From NCBI GenBank assembly GCA_037074705.1, contig CM073590.1, positions 40,881,895-40,945,894 of the forward strand: a stretch of 64,000 bases of DNA. Direction: 5' to 3'. The stretch comes from Zhengitettix transpicula (lineage: Eukaryota > Arthropoda > Insecta > Orthoptera > Tetrigidae). A program made the position numbers and the translations under genes. Within the stretch, counting starts at the first letter, position 1, and each line of letters begins with the position of its first letter. The notes under the pieces were generated by a model, which saw nothing but the letters and a program-made list of their open reading frames with translations, was not told the DNA's origin and did no database searches. Shown here one piece after another: positions 12,160-22,689 of this stretch.

Positions 12160-12711
12160 TGGCGTTATAAATGAGCCATTGCATTATAACTTAGGCATTG
12201 TTGACAAGAATAGGGAGCCTGTATTGCTTGCTATGGAGGACATTGTTGCCACAGGCAGCATATAGACGTACGGAACTTGCGAGATTCAGAGTTGTTCGGA
12301 GCAGGTTCGAGGAAGGTGTGTTTTTTAAGACGTGTCCGTATTCAGAGTTGCTGGGACCACGACTGAGAAAATATGTTTTTGGAAGCTGAGAAATGTCGTA
12401 TTAATAGTCCCCAGTTCTGGAATTGCAAGTCGCCAGTTTGGAATTATATTTATCTGTTTCCATGTTCGAGTAATTATCCAAATTTTAGAGAACAGAGAAC
12501 AAAGCTATCAACTGTGGTTGTTTAAACAAATCAATCAAAAGTTAGGATCAGAAAGTGATAAGTGTTGGCACTAAAATACCTTAAATTCAGTGCAAAATGG
12601 CCTGTTTGTGATTTGTTAAAAAAATCAAGTTAAGTGAGATCGAGCCCAGATGACCAGACAAGGGTAAAGCAGATGAAAAGAATTTTCATGTAATCTTATA
12701 AATAATAAAGA
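12160..12711. other. Unassigned stretch between palindrome and Helitron 5' end
   Basis: No recognisable gene or repeat. There are two short ORFs at 12,198-12,389 and 12,332-12,574 with no family resemblance. The segment ends with a duplicated TCTTATAAATAA motif (12,694 and 12,712), the second of which starts the Helitron-like element. Confidence 0.4.
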
Positions 12712-12753
12712 TCTTATAAATAAAAATGAGTGTATGTATATATATATATATAT
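12712..12753 (+). mobile_element. 5' terminus of a Helitron-like element, split from 19,198-20,385
   Basis: TCTTATAAATAAAAATGAGT followed by GTATGTA matches the 5' ends of the elements at 50,159 and 51,872 (both TCTTATAAA... then GAGT...GTATG). Its continuation, a stretch leading to ATACAAATCTACA, lies beyond the LTR retrotransposon at 19,218. So the LTR element inserted into the (TA)n just inside this Helitron-like element's 5' end. Confidence 0.7.
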
Positions 12754-13945
12754 TGTAATAATTAAATATGATGGGCTTTAAATGAGCAATTATAAACTTT
12801 AAAACAAACAAAATTTATTTAACAAAACTTGAAACAATAATACAAGTTTAATAAAAAAACATATCTCAATCTCTCATGGGTCTTTACTGGGTTTGATAAC
12901 GGACAGAACATTTAACTTAATCAAAGAATCCAATATTTATCTTTACATTAAGAAAAGAAATATTTAATCGTCTATACATAGACGAAATTAACGATCTACG
13001 ATCTTACTCTACAAGGTTTTTTCTAAATTTTACGAGTTTATTTTATTAACACAAAAGAAAAGAACGATATCTGACTGTATCTTTTAATTTCGTTTACACA
13101 TATTAATACCATGAAATTTCAACTTACAATTACTCAGGAAAATTTGGCTCGTTCGTACACACATACTTTATATACTGGACGTTTTAAACACTGACTCTAA
13201 CACACACTGTTGGTTCGAAGATAGCTGGTTCTCCGTTCGTGGAGGACATATCACTTGCTCGTGGTGAAAACTACTCGACGCTGGATGCAGTGTCCTGGTC
13301 TCCTACCATCGAAGACAGTGGTCTAATTTTGATATTACAACAGATTAGACTTCAGCATACAAAAATGTTTGTCGTTGAATATTTTGCTATTTCTCTCGCA
13401 GACTGCAACTTATAAGACATTCTCCTCCCTTAAACGATGTCTGTCTTAGTCATTCTTCGGTGGTCGCAGATTAACTAACTCCTCACAATTCTCCAGTCTC
13501 AGGGCTCTCATCACCCCTCTCCCACTCTAACTCCAGCTCTTGACTCCAAAACTCAACTAACTTTTTCAAAATCTGCAGCTGCAGTTCCTTAGTTAGAAAA
13601 TATCAAGCCACTCTGTCTTGTCCCAAATCCGACAATCGACACAGGTCTAATTTGTCTTTGCACCCTGAATTACTTTGGACTTGTCTTCTCACCCCCGCAC
13701 GCACGTGTGCTGTTCTAAATTCTCCAGACCGCCCAAACTGCAGCCTCAATCCTAAGTAAACAAGTGAACTGTCCAGGCCATTAATGAGAAACAATGCCTG
13801 CCTTAACAGATTTATCTTGACACAGGCCACCCGCATGTGCCTTATCCTGACTCCTCAATACCAATCCTAAGTACACAACATTACAACTTCCTCTGACAGC
13901 CAAGACCATTAATCTGAAACAATGCCTTTTCTTCAAGGCATTACA
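12754..13945 (-). repeat. 3' LTR of the 6.4-kb element
   Basis: Begins TGTAATAATTAAA and ends AAGGCATTACA on the plus strand, so the termini are short inverted repeats. It carries the family motif GGGTCTTTACTGGGTTTG near 12,886. Its right half matches 18,830-19,197 almost base for base. Confidence 0.85.
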
Positions 13946-13960
13946 TTATGCCCCAAATTT
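13946..13960 (-). promoter_or_regulatory. Polypurine-like tract next to 3' LTR
   Basis: On the minus strand the bases entering the LTR read AAATTTGGGGCATAA and then TGTAATGCC. A purine-rich run with a G tract directly before TG fits a plus-strand-priming PPT and sets element orientation. Confidence 0.55.
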
Positions 13961-14508
13961 AGTTTGAGAAAGGAATGTCCAGACTTTACTCTTCGAAAAT
14001 CTAAATTTCTTACAAGATTTGCCCTAATTTGTCAGATTTCGCTCGGACTTATATCTAATTACCGTTAATTAAAAGAATTACAAAATTTCCCGTTAAATAC
14101 TGGTTCAATGTATTATTTTTCTCATTACATATATTGTATTAAGATTTTAAATAAGTTTTACGATGTTAATTAAATGTGCATATTTGGTCTTAATCCTAAT
14201 TTTAAAACATTTATATGCCCCATATTAAAAATTATTTCTATGTTTGTGGGTACCACAAAATCAAATAAAACCCCTTAACTTAATATCTACAACCCTTCAT
14301 ATCATTTTAAGTTCTGAGATTTTATCAAATTTATCTTATATTTAATTGTATAATTAAGAATAACTATTATCATTCGTTGACTTATTTTTAAAAAATCAAA
14401 TATTATTAATTATTATTATTTTTTAAAATATTAACTAACTTTATAAAATTTAAAACTAACTATTTTCTAATCTAGAATCATTTAAACCTTGAATAATTCT
14501 TGTGTCTC

Positions 14509-14889
14509 TTAACTCAAATAAGCCTTGACCGATTTTCTTCCTGAAATTCTCCAGCTGTTCATGTTTACTTCCAAACCAGCTGTTCTTTGTTTACATCCGA
14601 TCACATGTTCTTTGTTTACATTCTCCTTCTTTCTCTTCAATTTATCGACGTTAAACTTTCCTAACTTCAATATTTTGCTAATATTCAAACTCTTACTAAC
14701 TTGCTTAAAATTCTTAAACCCCTTCCTAAATTTTATTCTGGCATTTCTTAATGCTTTCCCCGTACTACTCCCGTCAGCTGCCCCCACTTCATGTTTGTAA
14801 ACAAATCCTTCTATCTTATTTTGATATAAAATTCCTCCCTTCAATTCTTCTATTTCCTCATCACTTTCTACTTCATTACCATTTTCCAC
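14509..14889 (-). CDS. Unknown Lys-rich protein of the LTR element, unit 1
   Basis: A 126-codon ORF in the internal region of the LTR element. The product is highly charged: an acidic N-terminus (residues 4-15 rich in Glu/Asp) and a long Lys/Arg-rich middle containing KLKRKKENVNKEH. It has no zinc knuckle, protease or RT motif. A second decayed copy lies at 16,140-17,150 on the same strand, sharing an E-x-IEEL-x-GG block, FVYK near residue 30, GFKN...QV, and VNxEHxIxCK near residue 95. Conservation between the two units suggests the frame was once translated. It may be a gag-like or accessory protein, but no known family is recognised. Confidence 0.45.
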   Translation of the reverse strand: MENGNEVESDEEIEELKGGILYQNKIEGFVYKHEVGAADGSSTGKALRNARIKFRKGFKNFKQVSKSLNISKILKLGKFNVDKLKRKKENVNKEHVIGCKQRTAGLEVNMNSWRISGRKSVKAYLS

Positions 14890-15069
14890 TATCCTCCCAA
14901 TATTTCATCCTTCCTTTTATCCCCCTCTTCACTACTTAACCCTTTAATCTCTCCTTCTTCAACATCAGCTTTATGCCTCTCAAAACTTTAACTCTTTTCC
15001 ACCTTTTTCAATAAGTACCACATACATTTTCCTTCCACCTATCCTCCTATCTCTCTACTCCCTCATCAA

Positions 15070-15830
15070 GCTTTTATAAACAAACATTGTAGCAACTGCC
15101 ACAAAACCAGCAAGAAAAAAAATATAGAAACATTTTCGGTCACGAATGCCGCTCGTCTATCCGCAAAACACTTATATGTGATCCCCTATCACAAAATGAA
15201 TAAAACGAGAATTTAGAACCCCCATATTTCAATCAAACAAAAAAACATGCAATCCATGTTACAATGGTTTCCTTTTTAAAACCTTCTAATGATTTCATCA
15301 TACCCCCTCTGGTTAGAATTCATCAATATTCATTCAGGAAGAACAAGAAGAAATAGCTTACACATGCCACGCCCCCCTTCCTGCACAATAACCTATGTTC
15401 AATCATTTAAATTTACATTTCTCAAAATTATCTTACCCTTTTTATCTTATTTCTAAACCTTCTCCTCCCTTTACACATTAAACATCTCAAAGTCACTTTC
15501 AAATCATTCCAATGTGAGTGAGAAATCATACAAAATTAAATTTACTCATGTGACAGCTTAAACATGCCACGCCCCTTTTCTCTTACATCATAACCTTTAG
15601 TAAACAAAACACTGTAGCAACTGCCACGAAATTAACAAGAAACAAAAAAATATATAAAGAAACGTTCTCGGTCACGAATGCCGCTCCCCTATCCGCAAAA
15701 TACTTATCAGTGATCCCCTATCACAAAATGAATTAAGCGAGAATTTTGACTCCCCAATATTTCAATGAAAATCGCAAGAATACCATGCCATAATGGTCTT
15801 TCTTCCTAACTTTCTAACATCTGCTTCTTC
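15070..15830. repeat. Direct repeat inside the LTR element (period ~530 bp)
   Basis: The block near 15,085-15,290 recurs at 15,610-15,815. Shared landmarks are GTAGCAACTGCCAC, TCGGTCACGAATGCCGCTC and GTGATCCCCTATCACAAAAT. A third, shorter echo (ATCACGAATGCCACGCG) is near 16,080. Together with the duplicated ORF this shows that the internal domain grew by tandem duplication. Confidence 0.75.
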
Positions 15831-16139
15831 CTTACCAAACTTTTGTTAGAATAGCAACAATATTCATTTTTGAAGAAAACAAGGAATAGCTTTAGTTTAA
15901 ACAGAATAAGCACCTAATGGTGACGAAGACCAAATTATAGAAAATAAAATTATAATTTGTAGCAACAAGGTTCCCTAGGTTTACTAGACCTATGATAGTT
16001 AAACACGACCATCCCTTCAGGTATAAGATTGAAGAAAACAGAGTACTGAAACATAAGAAAATACTTCTGTAGCGGGAGTAATCACGAATGCCACGCGTGT
16101 GATTAACAAAGAGCGTTAATCTTCCTAATTATTTAAATT

Positions 16140-17150
16140 TTTACATCTATCCAGTATCTCTGAACCCAAAAATGCTTTGACCTGCATTCTGCCAAAATTC
16201 TCCGGTTGTTCCAAATTTGCATCTTATCAGATGTTCATTATTTACATCTTTCTCCCCACCATTCACCAATGTTAAAATCTTATTTCCAAATCCTATGTTT
16301 GAATAACATTCAATATTTCCAATTACTTGTACTTGAAGCCTGCGAGAGGATTTCTCGCAGGTGAACCTTCCCAGAGAGCTCTGGTGGGGGCTACCTTTGG
16401 GGATGCTCTCACATCTCTCTGGTTTTTTTTGAACTAAGGTTCCCCCATTCCGAGGCACCTCGGTCTGTTTTGAGAGGTGTATGTTCCGGGGTCGCAGACC
16501 TTGGGCATACGGCAAGAGTTGTCCGCTATTCCTATTGGCAAACCCCTCTTCCGTCATCGGAAGGGCGTGGGACAAGTACCAAATGCCCGACCTACCCGAT
16601 GCAGGTTTTTCTAAGGTTTTCCCTGCATTTCTTTTGGCGAATGCCGGGTAGGATCCTTAAACTATAGCCCGGGGGCCCTAGTTAACCCTTGGCTACCTTC
16701 CTCTTCCATTCCGCATCCCCCCTTTCAAATCCCTTCCTATACTATTAAAGGGGAGTTGCCCTATGTGGATCACCCTCATGTAGCCTGTTGCCCTAAAAAA
16801 AAAAAACAATTACTTGTCTTAAATTCTTAAATCCCATCTGCTTTATCATTATCAGTTTTATTTCCATATTTCTTTAAGTTTTCATTGCCATGCTCTCATC
16901 AGCTGTTCCCCCTTCATCTTTGTAAACAAACATTTCTGTAATACTGTGATTCACAACACCTCCCTGTAATTCTTCTATTGTTTCATAATTTTCTACTTCA
17001 TTAACCTCTGCCCCTATCTCACCTCTTTCTCCCACTATTTCATCTCCCTACTCATCAATACCTTCAATATTTAACCCATTAATCTCTCCTTTAACATCAT
17101 CAGCCTTATGCCCCATCAAAACTAAATTCTCTTCAACATTTTCAATTACT
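16140..17150 (-). pseudogene. Unknown protein of the LTR element, unit 2, split by a SINE
   Basis: A minus-strand frame parallel to the ORF at 14,509-14,889. From upstream it shows an acidic stretch, then ETIEELQGG, FVYKDEGG, a GFKNLRQV block, the SINE at 16,331-16,807, and then INxEHLIRCK-like sequence and the C-terminal part. It has at least one in-frame stop besides the SINE, so it is a pseudogene. Function is unknown, as for unit 1. Confidence 0.55.
16331..16807 (+). mobile_element. SINE-like GC-rich retroposon, copy 2 (complete, with TSD)
   Basis: Plus-orientation copy starting with the CCTGCGAGA hairpin and ending in an A tract. It is flanked by a 10-bp duplication, AATTACTTGT, at 16,321-16,330 and 16,808-16,817. 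Compared with copy 1 it lacks an internal block of roughly 80 bp (the part with CAGCTGCCTCCTAAACAGGC in element orientation). It interrupts the second copy of the LTR-element ORF, so it is younger than that duplication. Confidence 0.85.
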
Positions 17151-17325
17151 ATCACTTCTATCTCATTTACATTTTCATTACATTTCTCCTCCCATAACTC
17201 CACCTTATTTGCTACTTCACATGTTTCTATTTCAATGTTTACATCATCCTTGTTTACTTTTTTTACACAATGTAGACTTAAGGGAAGATGTTAATAGCAT
17301 TGCAGATTTGAATGAAAAAGGGGAT

Positions 17326-17852
17326 TTTTTTTTTAGGGCAATAGGCTACATGAGGGTAATCCACTTAGGGCAACTCCCCTTTAATAGCATAGGAAGGGAT
17401 TTGAAAGGGGGGATGCGGAAGGGTAGAGGAAGGTAGCCAAGGGTTAACTAGGGCCCCCGGGCTATATTTTAAGGATCCTACCCGGCATTCGCCTAAAGGA
17501 ATGCAGGGAAAACCTTAGAAAAACCTGCATCGGGTAGGTCGGGCATTGGGTACTTGTCCCACGCCCTTCCGATAGCGGGAGAGGAGTTTGCTGTGGGGAC
17601 GCAGCTTACCCCTCGCCATGCCTTGGCCTGTTTAGGAGGCAGCTGGCCGACTATTCCAATAGGAATAGCGGACAACTCTTGCCGTATGCCCAAGGTCTGT
17701 GACCCCGGAACATACACCTCTCAAAACAGACCGAGGTGCCTCGGCATGTGGGAACCTTAGTTCAAAAAAACCAGAGAGATGTGAGAGCATCCCCAAAGGT
17801 AGCCCCCGCCAGAGCTCTCTGGGAAGGTTCACCTGCGAGAAATCCTCTCGCA
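17326..17852 (-). mobile_element. SINE-like GC-rich retroposon, copy 3
   Basis: Nearly identical to copy 1 across its whole length, and so probably a recent insertion. The left end is a T tract after GGGGA; the right end is the CCTGCGAGA hairpin. GGGGATTTTTTT occurs on both sides and is probably the target duplication, although the T tract makes its length ambiguous. Confidence 0.8.
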
Positions 17853-17857
17853 GGGGA

Positions 17858-17994
17858 TTTTTTTTTTTTTTTTTTTTTAGGGCAACAGGCTACATGAGGG
17901 TGATCCACATTGGGCAACTCCCCTTTAATAGCATAGGAAGGGATTAGAAAGGGGGGATGTGGAAGGGTACAGGAAGGTAGCCAAGGGTTAACTA
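17858..17994 (-). mobile_element. SINE-like retroposon, copy 4 (truncated)
   Basis: A long T tract and then the same 3' region as copies 1-3, ending abruptly at TTAACTA where the others continue with GGGCCCCC. It abuts the primer-binding-like site of the LTR element, so it sits at the very start of the internal region. Confidence 0.75.
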
Positions 17995-18011
17995 CGTTGT
18001 GGTAGCCAAAA
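17995..18011 (-). promoter_or_regulatory. Primer-binding-like site next to 5' LTR
   Basis: Directly inside the 5' LTR (minus orientation) the sequence reads TTTTGGCTACCACAACG. A TGG triplet close to the LTR edge is what a tRNA 3'-CCA primer would pair with. The priming tRNA is not identified. Confidence 0.45.
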
Positions 18012-19197
18012 TGTAATAATTAAACGGGTGTCCAAATAAGAAGGATTAATACTTATAAACAACAAACAATTTATTTATCCAAATTTAGCAATTAGACAAT
18101 TTAATATTATAAAAAGCATCTCATTCTCTCATGCGTCTTTACTGGGTTTGATAACGGACAGAACATTTAACTTAATCAAATAACCCAACATTTATCTTTA
18201 AATTAAAAAGAAATATTTATTCGTATAGACGAAATTAATTATTGACGAATTTATTCTATAAGGTTGATTTTAAATTTAAAAGAGTTTATCTTATTAACAC
18301 AAAATAAAAGAACGATATCTAACTGTATCTTTTAATTCCGTTTACACATATTAATACCATGAAATTTCAACATACGATTACTCAGGAAAATTTGGCTCGT
18401 TCGTACACACACACTTTATATACTGGACGTTTTAAACACTGACTCTAACACACACTGTTGGTTTGATGAAAGCTGGTTCTACGTTCATGAAGGACATATC
18501 ACTTGCTCGTGGTGAAAACTACTCGACGCTGGATGCAGTGTCCTGGTCTCCTACCATCGAAGACAATGGTCTAATTTTTATATTAGACTTCAGCATACAA
18601 AAAATGTTTATCGTTGAATAATTTTGCTATTTCTCTCGCAGGCTGCAAAATTTCTCCATTCTCGGTGCTCGCCGTACGCCTCCACAACTCTAACTCCAAC
18701 ACTAACTAACTTTTTCAAAAGCCGCTCTCACTTATATATCACAGACCCTTCCTTTTTCCTTTGTTCCAAAACTACGTCGCAACTGCCCGTTGACAGTTTC
18801 CTCCATTATCCCGAGATTTACATTCTGCAGCTGCAGTTCCTTAGTTAGAAAATATCTAGCCACTCTGTCTTGTCCCAAAGCCGACAATCGAGACAGGTCT
18901 AATTTGTCTTTGCACCCTCAATTACTTTGGATTTGTATTTTCACCCCCGCACGCACGTGTGCTGTTCTAAATTCTCAAGACCGCCCAAACTGCAGCCTCA
19001 ATCCTAAGTAAACAAGCGAACTGTCCAGGCCATTAATCAGAAACAATGCCTGCCTTAACGGATTTATCTTGCGACAGGCCACCCGCATGTGCCTTGCCCT
19101 GACTCCTCAATACCAATCCTAAGTACACAACATTACAACTTCCTCTGACGGCCAAGACCATTAATCTGAAACAATGCCTTTCCTTCAAGGCATTACA
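18012..19197 (-). repeat. 5' LTR of the 6.4-kb element
   Basis: Same TGTAATAATTAAA...GGCATTACA architecture as 12,754-13,945. The left 600 bp and right 370 bp match closely; the middle (about 18,640-18,830) differs by replacement. It is followed directly by (AT)n, the target. Confidence 0.85.
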
Positions 19198-20385
19198 ATA
19201 TATATATATATATATATGTATGTTCCTTATACAAATCTACATCGGTGGAGCATATTTCACCAAATTTCGTACACGTGTTCTTTACAACCAGGAAACAAAC
19301 ACTGTCGGGGTGAGACACGCCTACCACCCCCAGAAGCGGGGGTGGACGGGGCTGGAAATATTTCAACATACTAAAACAGTCGATATTACAGTCGGATAAA
19401 TATTTTTAGTGGTCAAACATATTGATAGTGTTTCTACCGATGTTATCTTAATATAATTTTCATCCTCTACACCCTGGGGCTAGAGCACCCTTAGGGTTTG
19501 CGGTGGAGAATACAAATCTACACCGGTGGAGCAAATTTCACCAAATTTCGTACACGTGTTCTTTTCGACCAGGAATCAAACACTGTCGGCGTGAGACGTC
19601 TACCACCCACAGAAGCGGGGTTGGAAATATTTAACCTTGCTAAAACAGCCGAGGGTGGGAATTGGCGGTGATGAGAGTGGGCGGGCGGGGAGAGAACACT
19701 TCAAACATGCTAACCGGCCGATTTTTGCGTCGAATCAATATAATTCGAGATCAATAGCCTTCATAAAATTTCACTATATGTTATCTGTGTATAATTTCAA
19801 CTTATTTTAGGCATGGGAGTGGTGCACTCTTAAGGGTTAGGGGTAGAGTGTCATTCCAGGAAATTAGGCAAACATTCTATTTTCGAGTCGTATCCGAATT
19901 TAAATTTGTCACTGTGTTTAATTATGACATTTAACTAATTTATATAAAAATAACGCAAACACAATCGAGATTGGTCTCGAATCTATGGTTATGGTTACCA
20001 GTGAGTTTAATTATTATATTAAAGTTGCCGTTTTAGTTCCCCAAGTTGGGGTGGTTAGGGGTGGTAATCTTCAAACAGACTAACACGTCCAACATTTGAA
20101 TCGTATAAATATTTTCGGGGTAAAGTGATTAATACTGTTTGAAATTACGTATGTGAGTAAAATTTCATCACTTTACGGCATGGGAAAGGAGCACCCTAGG
20201 GGTGGGGTTGGAGGTCCGTTACAAGAAAATAACTCTAATACAGCCGAGGCTGGAGTCAAATAACCGAAGTTATGGATAACGACTGAGTTTAAATATGACA
20301 TTCAACTAGCAATTAACCTCCCAAGGACGGGGTTGGTCGGGGGTGGAAATAATCAAACATGGATAATCTACTGACTAGAGGTGGA
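19198..20385 (+). mobile_element. Helitron-like tandem-repeat element, right part
   Basis: After the (AT)n the segment runs into the family's typical 5' monomers: ATACAAATCTACA, TTCACCAAATTTCGTACACG, GTGTTCTTT and CACTGTCGGGGTGAGAC, then CAGAAGCGGGGGTGG. There are two such units followed by three or four of the CCGAGATTGG/ATTCAACT type. The clear 3' end (CAGCTAG) is missing, so it is truncated near 20,385. Confidence 0.7.
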
Positions 20386-20389
20386 TGCC

Positions 20390-21715
20390 GGCTATTATTA
20401 AAATCTGTTTACTGACTCAGACTGGAGATCTTGGGTGGCTCGTATAAAAAATTATGATTGACGGCGGATAAATGCTCATAAAAGGAAGAACAATAATTGG
20501 ACATCTTTGGCTGGTTTGTTTTGATATAATGCCTGATTGACGGCGGGACAATTCTCCAAAGGAACGACAGACAGCGGCTTTGTTGACAATCAATTACAAG
20601 ACCCTGGATTGTTTATTTAACAATATTTTGTCAGTCTCTTAGCCTGGGAATCCGGATGTGACCTGAATGTGGGAAAGTAATACCGTGAGAAATAAGAATA
20701 TTCTGGAGAGGGGATGTTGATAGGAGTAGGCAGTCGAAAAGCAGAGAGCGGACTGAGTTCTTGTAGTGGCTGGAACAGCAGGGGATCTGTGCTCGATTGT
20801 GGAAGGAGTTGTCTCCGGTCTCAAGGGAGAAAAATGTGGACGGATGGAGAGTTCGTTGGAAAAAGCATTGTAAAGAGTCTATCTGCATAGTCAGATTTAG
20901 AAAGAAACATTATTGAGCGACCCCATAGTTTGGAGAGTTTTGCAGCAGATAAAATAACTCTTGTTGGAGGTAAATCTTGAGTGTTTGGAGATAATACTGA
21001 CTAAATTGACTGGTGGCCGCGGGCGAAACAGCGATAGTCCGTACGAGGAGTCAGAAGTCTAGAGTCTGGAGTCTGGATACCGCTAGGATAAATAAAGTGT
21101 ATGTGTTGGTGAAGTGCGTTTGTGAAAGTCTGTGTAATTTTATGCACAGAATGGCCGTTTTGGTGTGAAGTGTGTTCCCGAATTCCAAATATAAAATTGT
21201 AAGTAACGACTTAATGATAAATTCTGTAAACGTTAAATAAAGATAATTAGTCAGATTTCTTTTATTTTAACTTCATATTCCGTGTATTTGTTTAAATTGT
21301 AAATTTTATTATATTTAGTTTTTCTTGTCAACCCAGTGAAGACCCTGACATATAGAGTTTGATTTATTGAGAATGTAAAGGTGTGTTTTCTTGAACGCCG
21401 CATAATTAAAAATGTAAATTGATTGTGTGTGAAACTTGATCTGCATGTGGCAAAATAAAAGTAGAAAATTTTGAATTATGTTTTGAATGAATAAATTTTT
21501 TTGTTTCAAAATTTAATGATCTGTTTAATTTAAATTCCTGTAAAAATTCAGCTATATTTAGTGCTCCAATGTGGGCAAATTAATTAGCTTTCCAGTTCTT
21601 ATTAAAATTTGGCAACAACTTGAAGCAAGTTTATCATTTGTCGTTTATTTATAATTTTGGTGCGACAAAGTTTCAAATTAATTTAAATTTAAATTCTTTA
21701 TTTATGGTTATTACA
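20390..21715 (-). mobile_element. LTR-like copy, minus orientation, ends ATTACA
   Basis: Ends in GGTTATTACA at 21,715, and has the family motif CCCAGTGAAGACCCTGAC near 21,330 in reverse orientation. It is separated from the LTR at 21,722 by only ATATAT. The left boundary is uncertain. The GC-richer 20,600-21,100 part resembles a U3/R region; there is no coding. Confidence 0.5.
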
Positions 21716-21721
21716 ATATAT

Positions 21722-22573
21722 TGTAATAATTTAATATAAAAGACTAATTAATGGCTGTGGCTAAATAAAAATATTTATTTGAACAATTAAACAAAATTTA
21801 TTAAAGTTTTAAATACAATATAAAAAATTACACAATAATATTTAGAATCTCAGGGTCTTTACTGGGTTTGATAAATGGGTGAATTGAATTTACCATAATT
21901 TATAATTACATTTAGCCTTTATTGAAGTTAATTCGTCTAAACCTCGACGAATTTTGTTGCGGATGACAATAAGATTACAGATTGAATTTAAATTAACTAA
22001 CAAAACAATTAAAGAAATGAATAATTAAAGAAAAGAAAATAATTGAAGAACGATCTGACGTATCTTAAAGAAATGGTTTACAAATAAATTTTAGAGTTTT
22101 TTTACTTACGGCCGACCAGGTCTCAATTTTGGGGTTTTCTGTGCACACGGTTTTGGGGATATCACTGAATTTAAATTGGTTACAAAACACTGTCGAAACT
22201 TTAGGTTCTCTCAGCTGGAAACGGCTACTCCTTCCGAATTAATGGTCAGTCAGATTATTACCAACTTTCTCTCGGTGAAATTGGTGACGGTCTCTTTACT
22301 TATTGAGTTTTTTTCTTCGGCATGACTTATTAGGGTACTGTTTGTAGCAGCAACCTGCAGCCTCTAGATGGATATATTTGTCCGCCGTCCGACTTCCAAC
22401 TAACTTCGTCTCTCTCCTCTGACTCACTGTTCGTCTCGTAGATTTTTGAATGCGTACGTCTCAACAATGGTTCTTTTGTCTCGCCGCCTGTGTCGCGGTG
22501 TATGCTTTATATACTCTAATAATGAGTCCTTTACTTTGCAATTATAACAATGGATTAATTACTAATTACTACA
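21722..22573 (+). mobile_element. Solo LTR-like copy, TG...CA
   Basis: Starts TGTAATAATTTAATA, carries CAGGGTCTTTACTGGGTTTG at about 21,858, and ends TTACTACA at 22,573. ATATAT lies on both sides. About 852 bp long. It faces the preceding LTR-like copy head to head. Confidence 0.65.
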
Positions 22574-22587
22574 ATATATATATACCT

Positions 22588-22638
<51 letters not shown>

Positions 22639-22660
22639 GTGTGTGTATGTATAAAACCCG
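22574..22660. repeat. (TA)n(TG)n microsatellite
   Basis: A TA repeat broken once by CCTTG, followed by a short TG run. It is the target of the LTR ending at 22,573. Confidence 0.9.
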
Positions 22661-22689
22661 TTTGTATTAGTGCCGACACGGTGAGACAT

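Larger units (their letters stand above)
12754..19197 (-). mobile_element. Non-autonomous LTR retrotransposon, 6.4 kb, with nested SINEs
   Basis: Two direct LTRs of about 1.19 kb (12,754-13,945 and 18,012-19,197) both run TG...CA and are highly similar in their 3' halves but differ by indels in the middle. TA dinucleotides flank both ends (ATAT on each side, compatible with a 4-bp target duplication). A polypurine-like tract beside the left LTR and a TGG-containing primer-binding-like site beside the right LTR place the coding strand on minus. The internal 4.1 kb has no gag-pol similarity (no protease, RT or integrase); instead it holds a duplicated unknown ORF and three SINE insertions. Superfamily is not determinable; the TG/CA ends, TA-rich target and PPT form would suit a Gypsy-type parent. 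Confidence 0.8.

Noticed and set aside
11933..12184. 83-codon minus ORF of Tyr-Ile repeats
   Set aside because: It is the translation of an (AT)n palindrome.
14525..14800. 91-codon plus-strand ORF rich in Phe and Leu
   Set aside because: It is antisense to the better-supported minus-strand frame of the LTR element; its composition follows from the complement of a Lys/Glu-rich protein.
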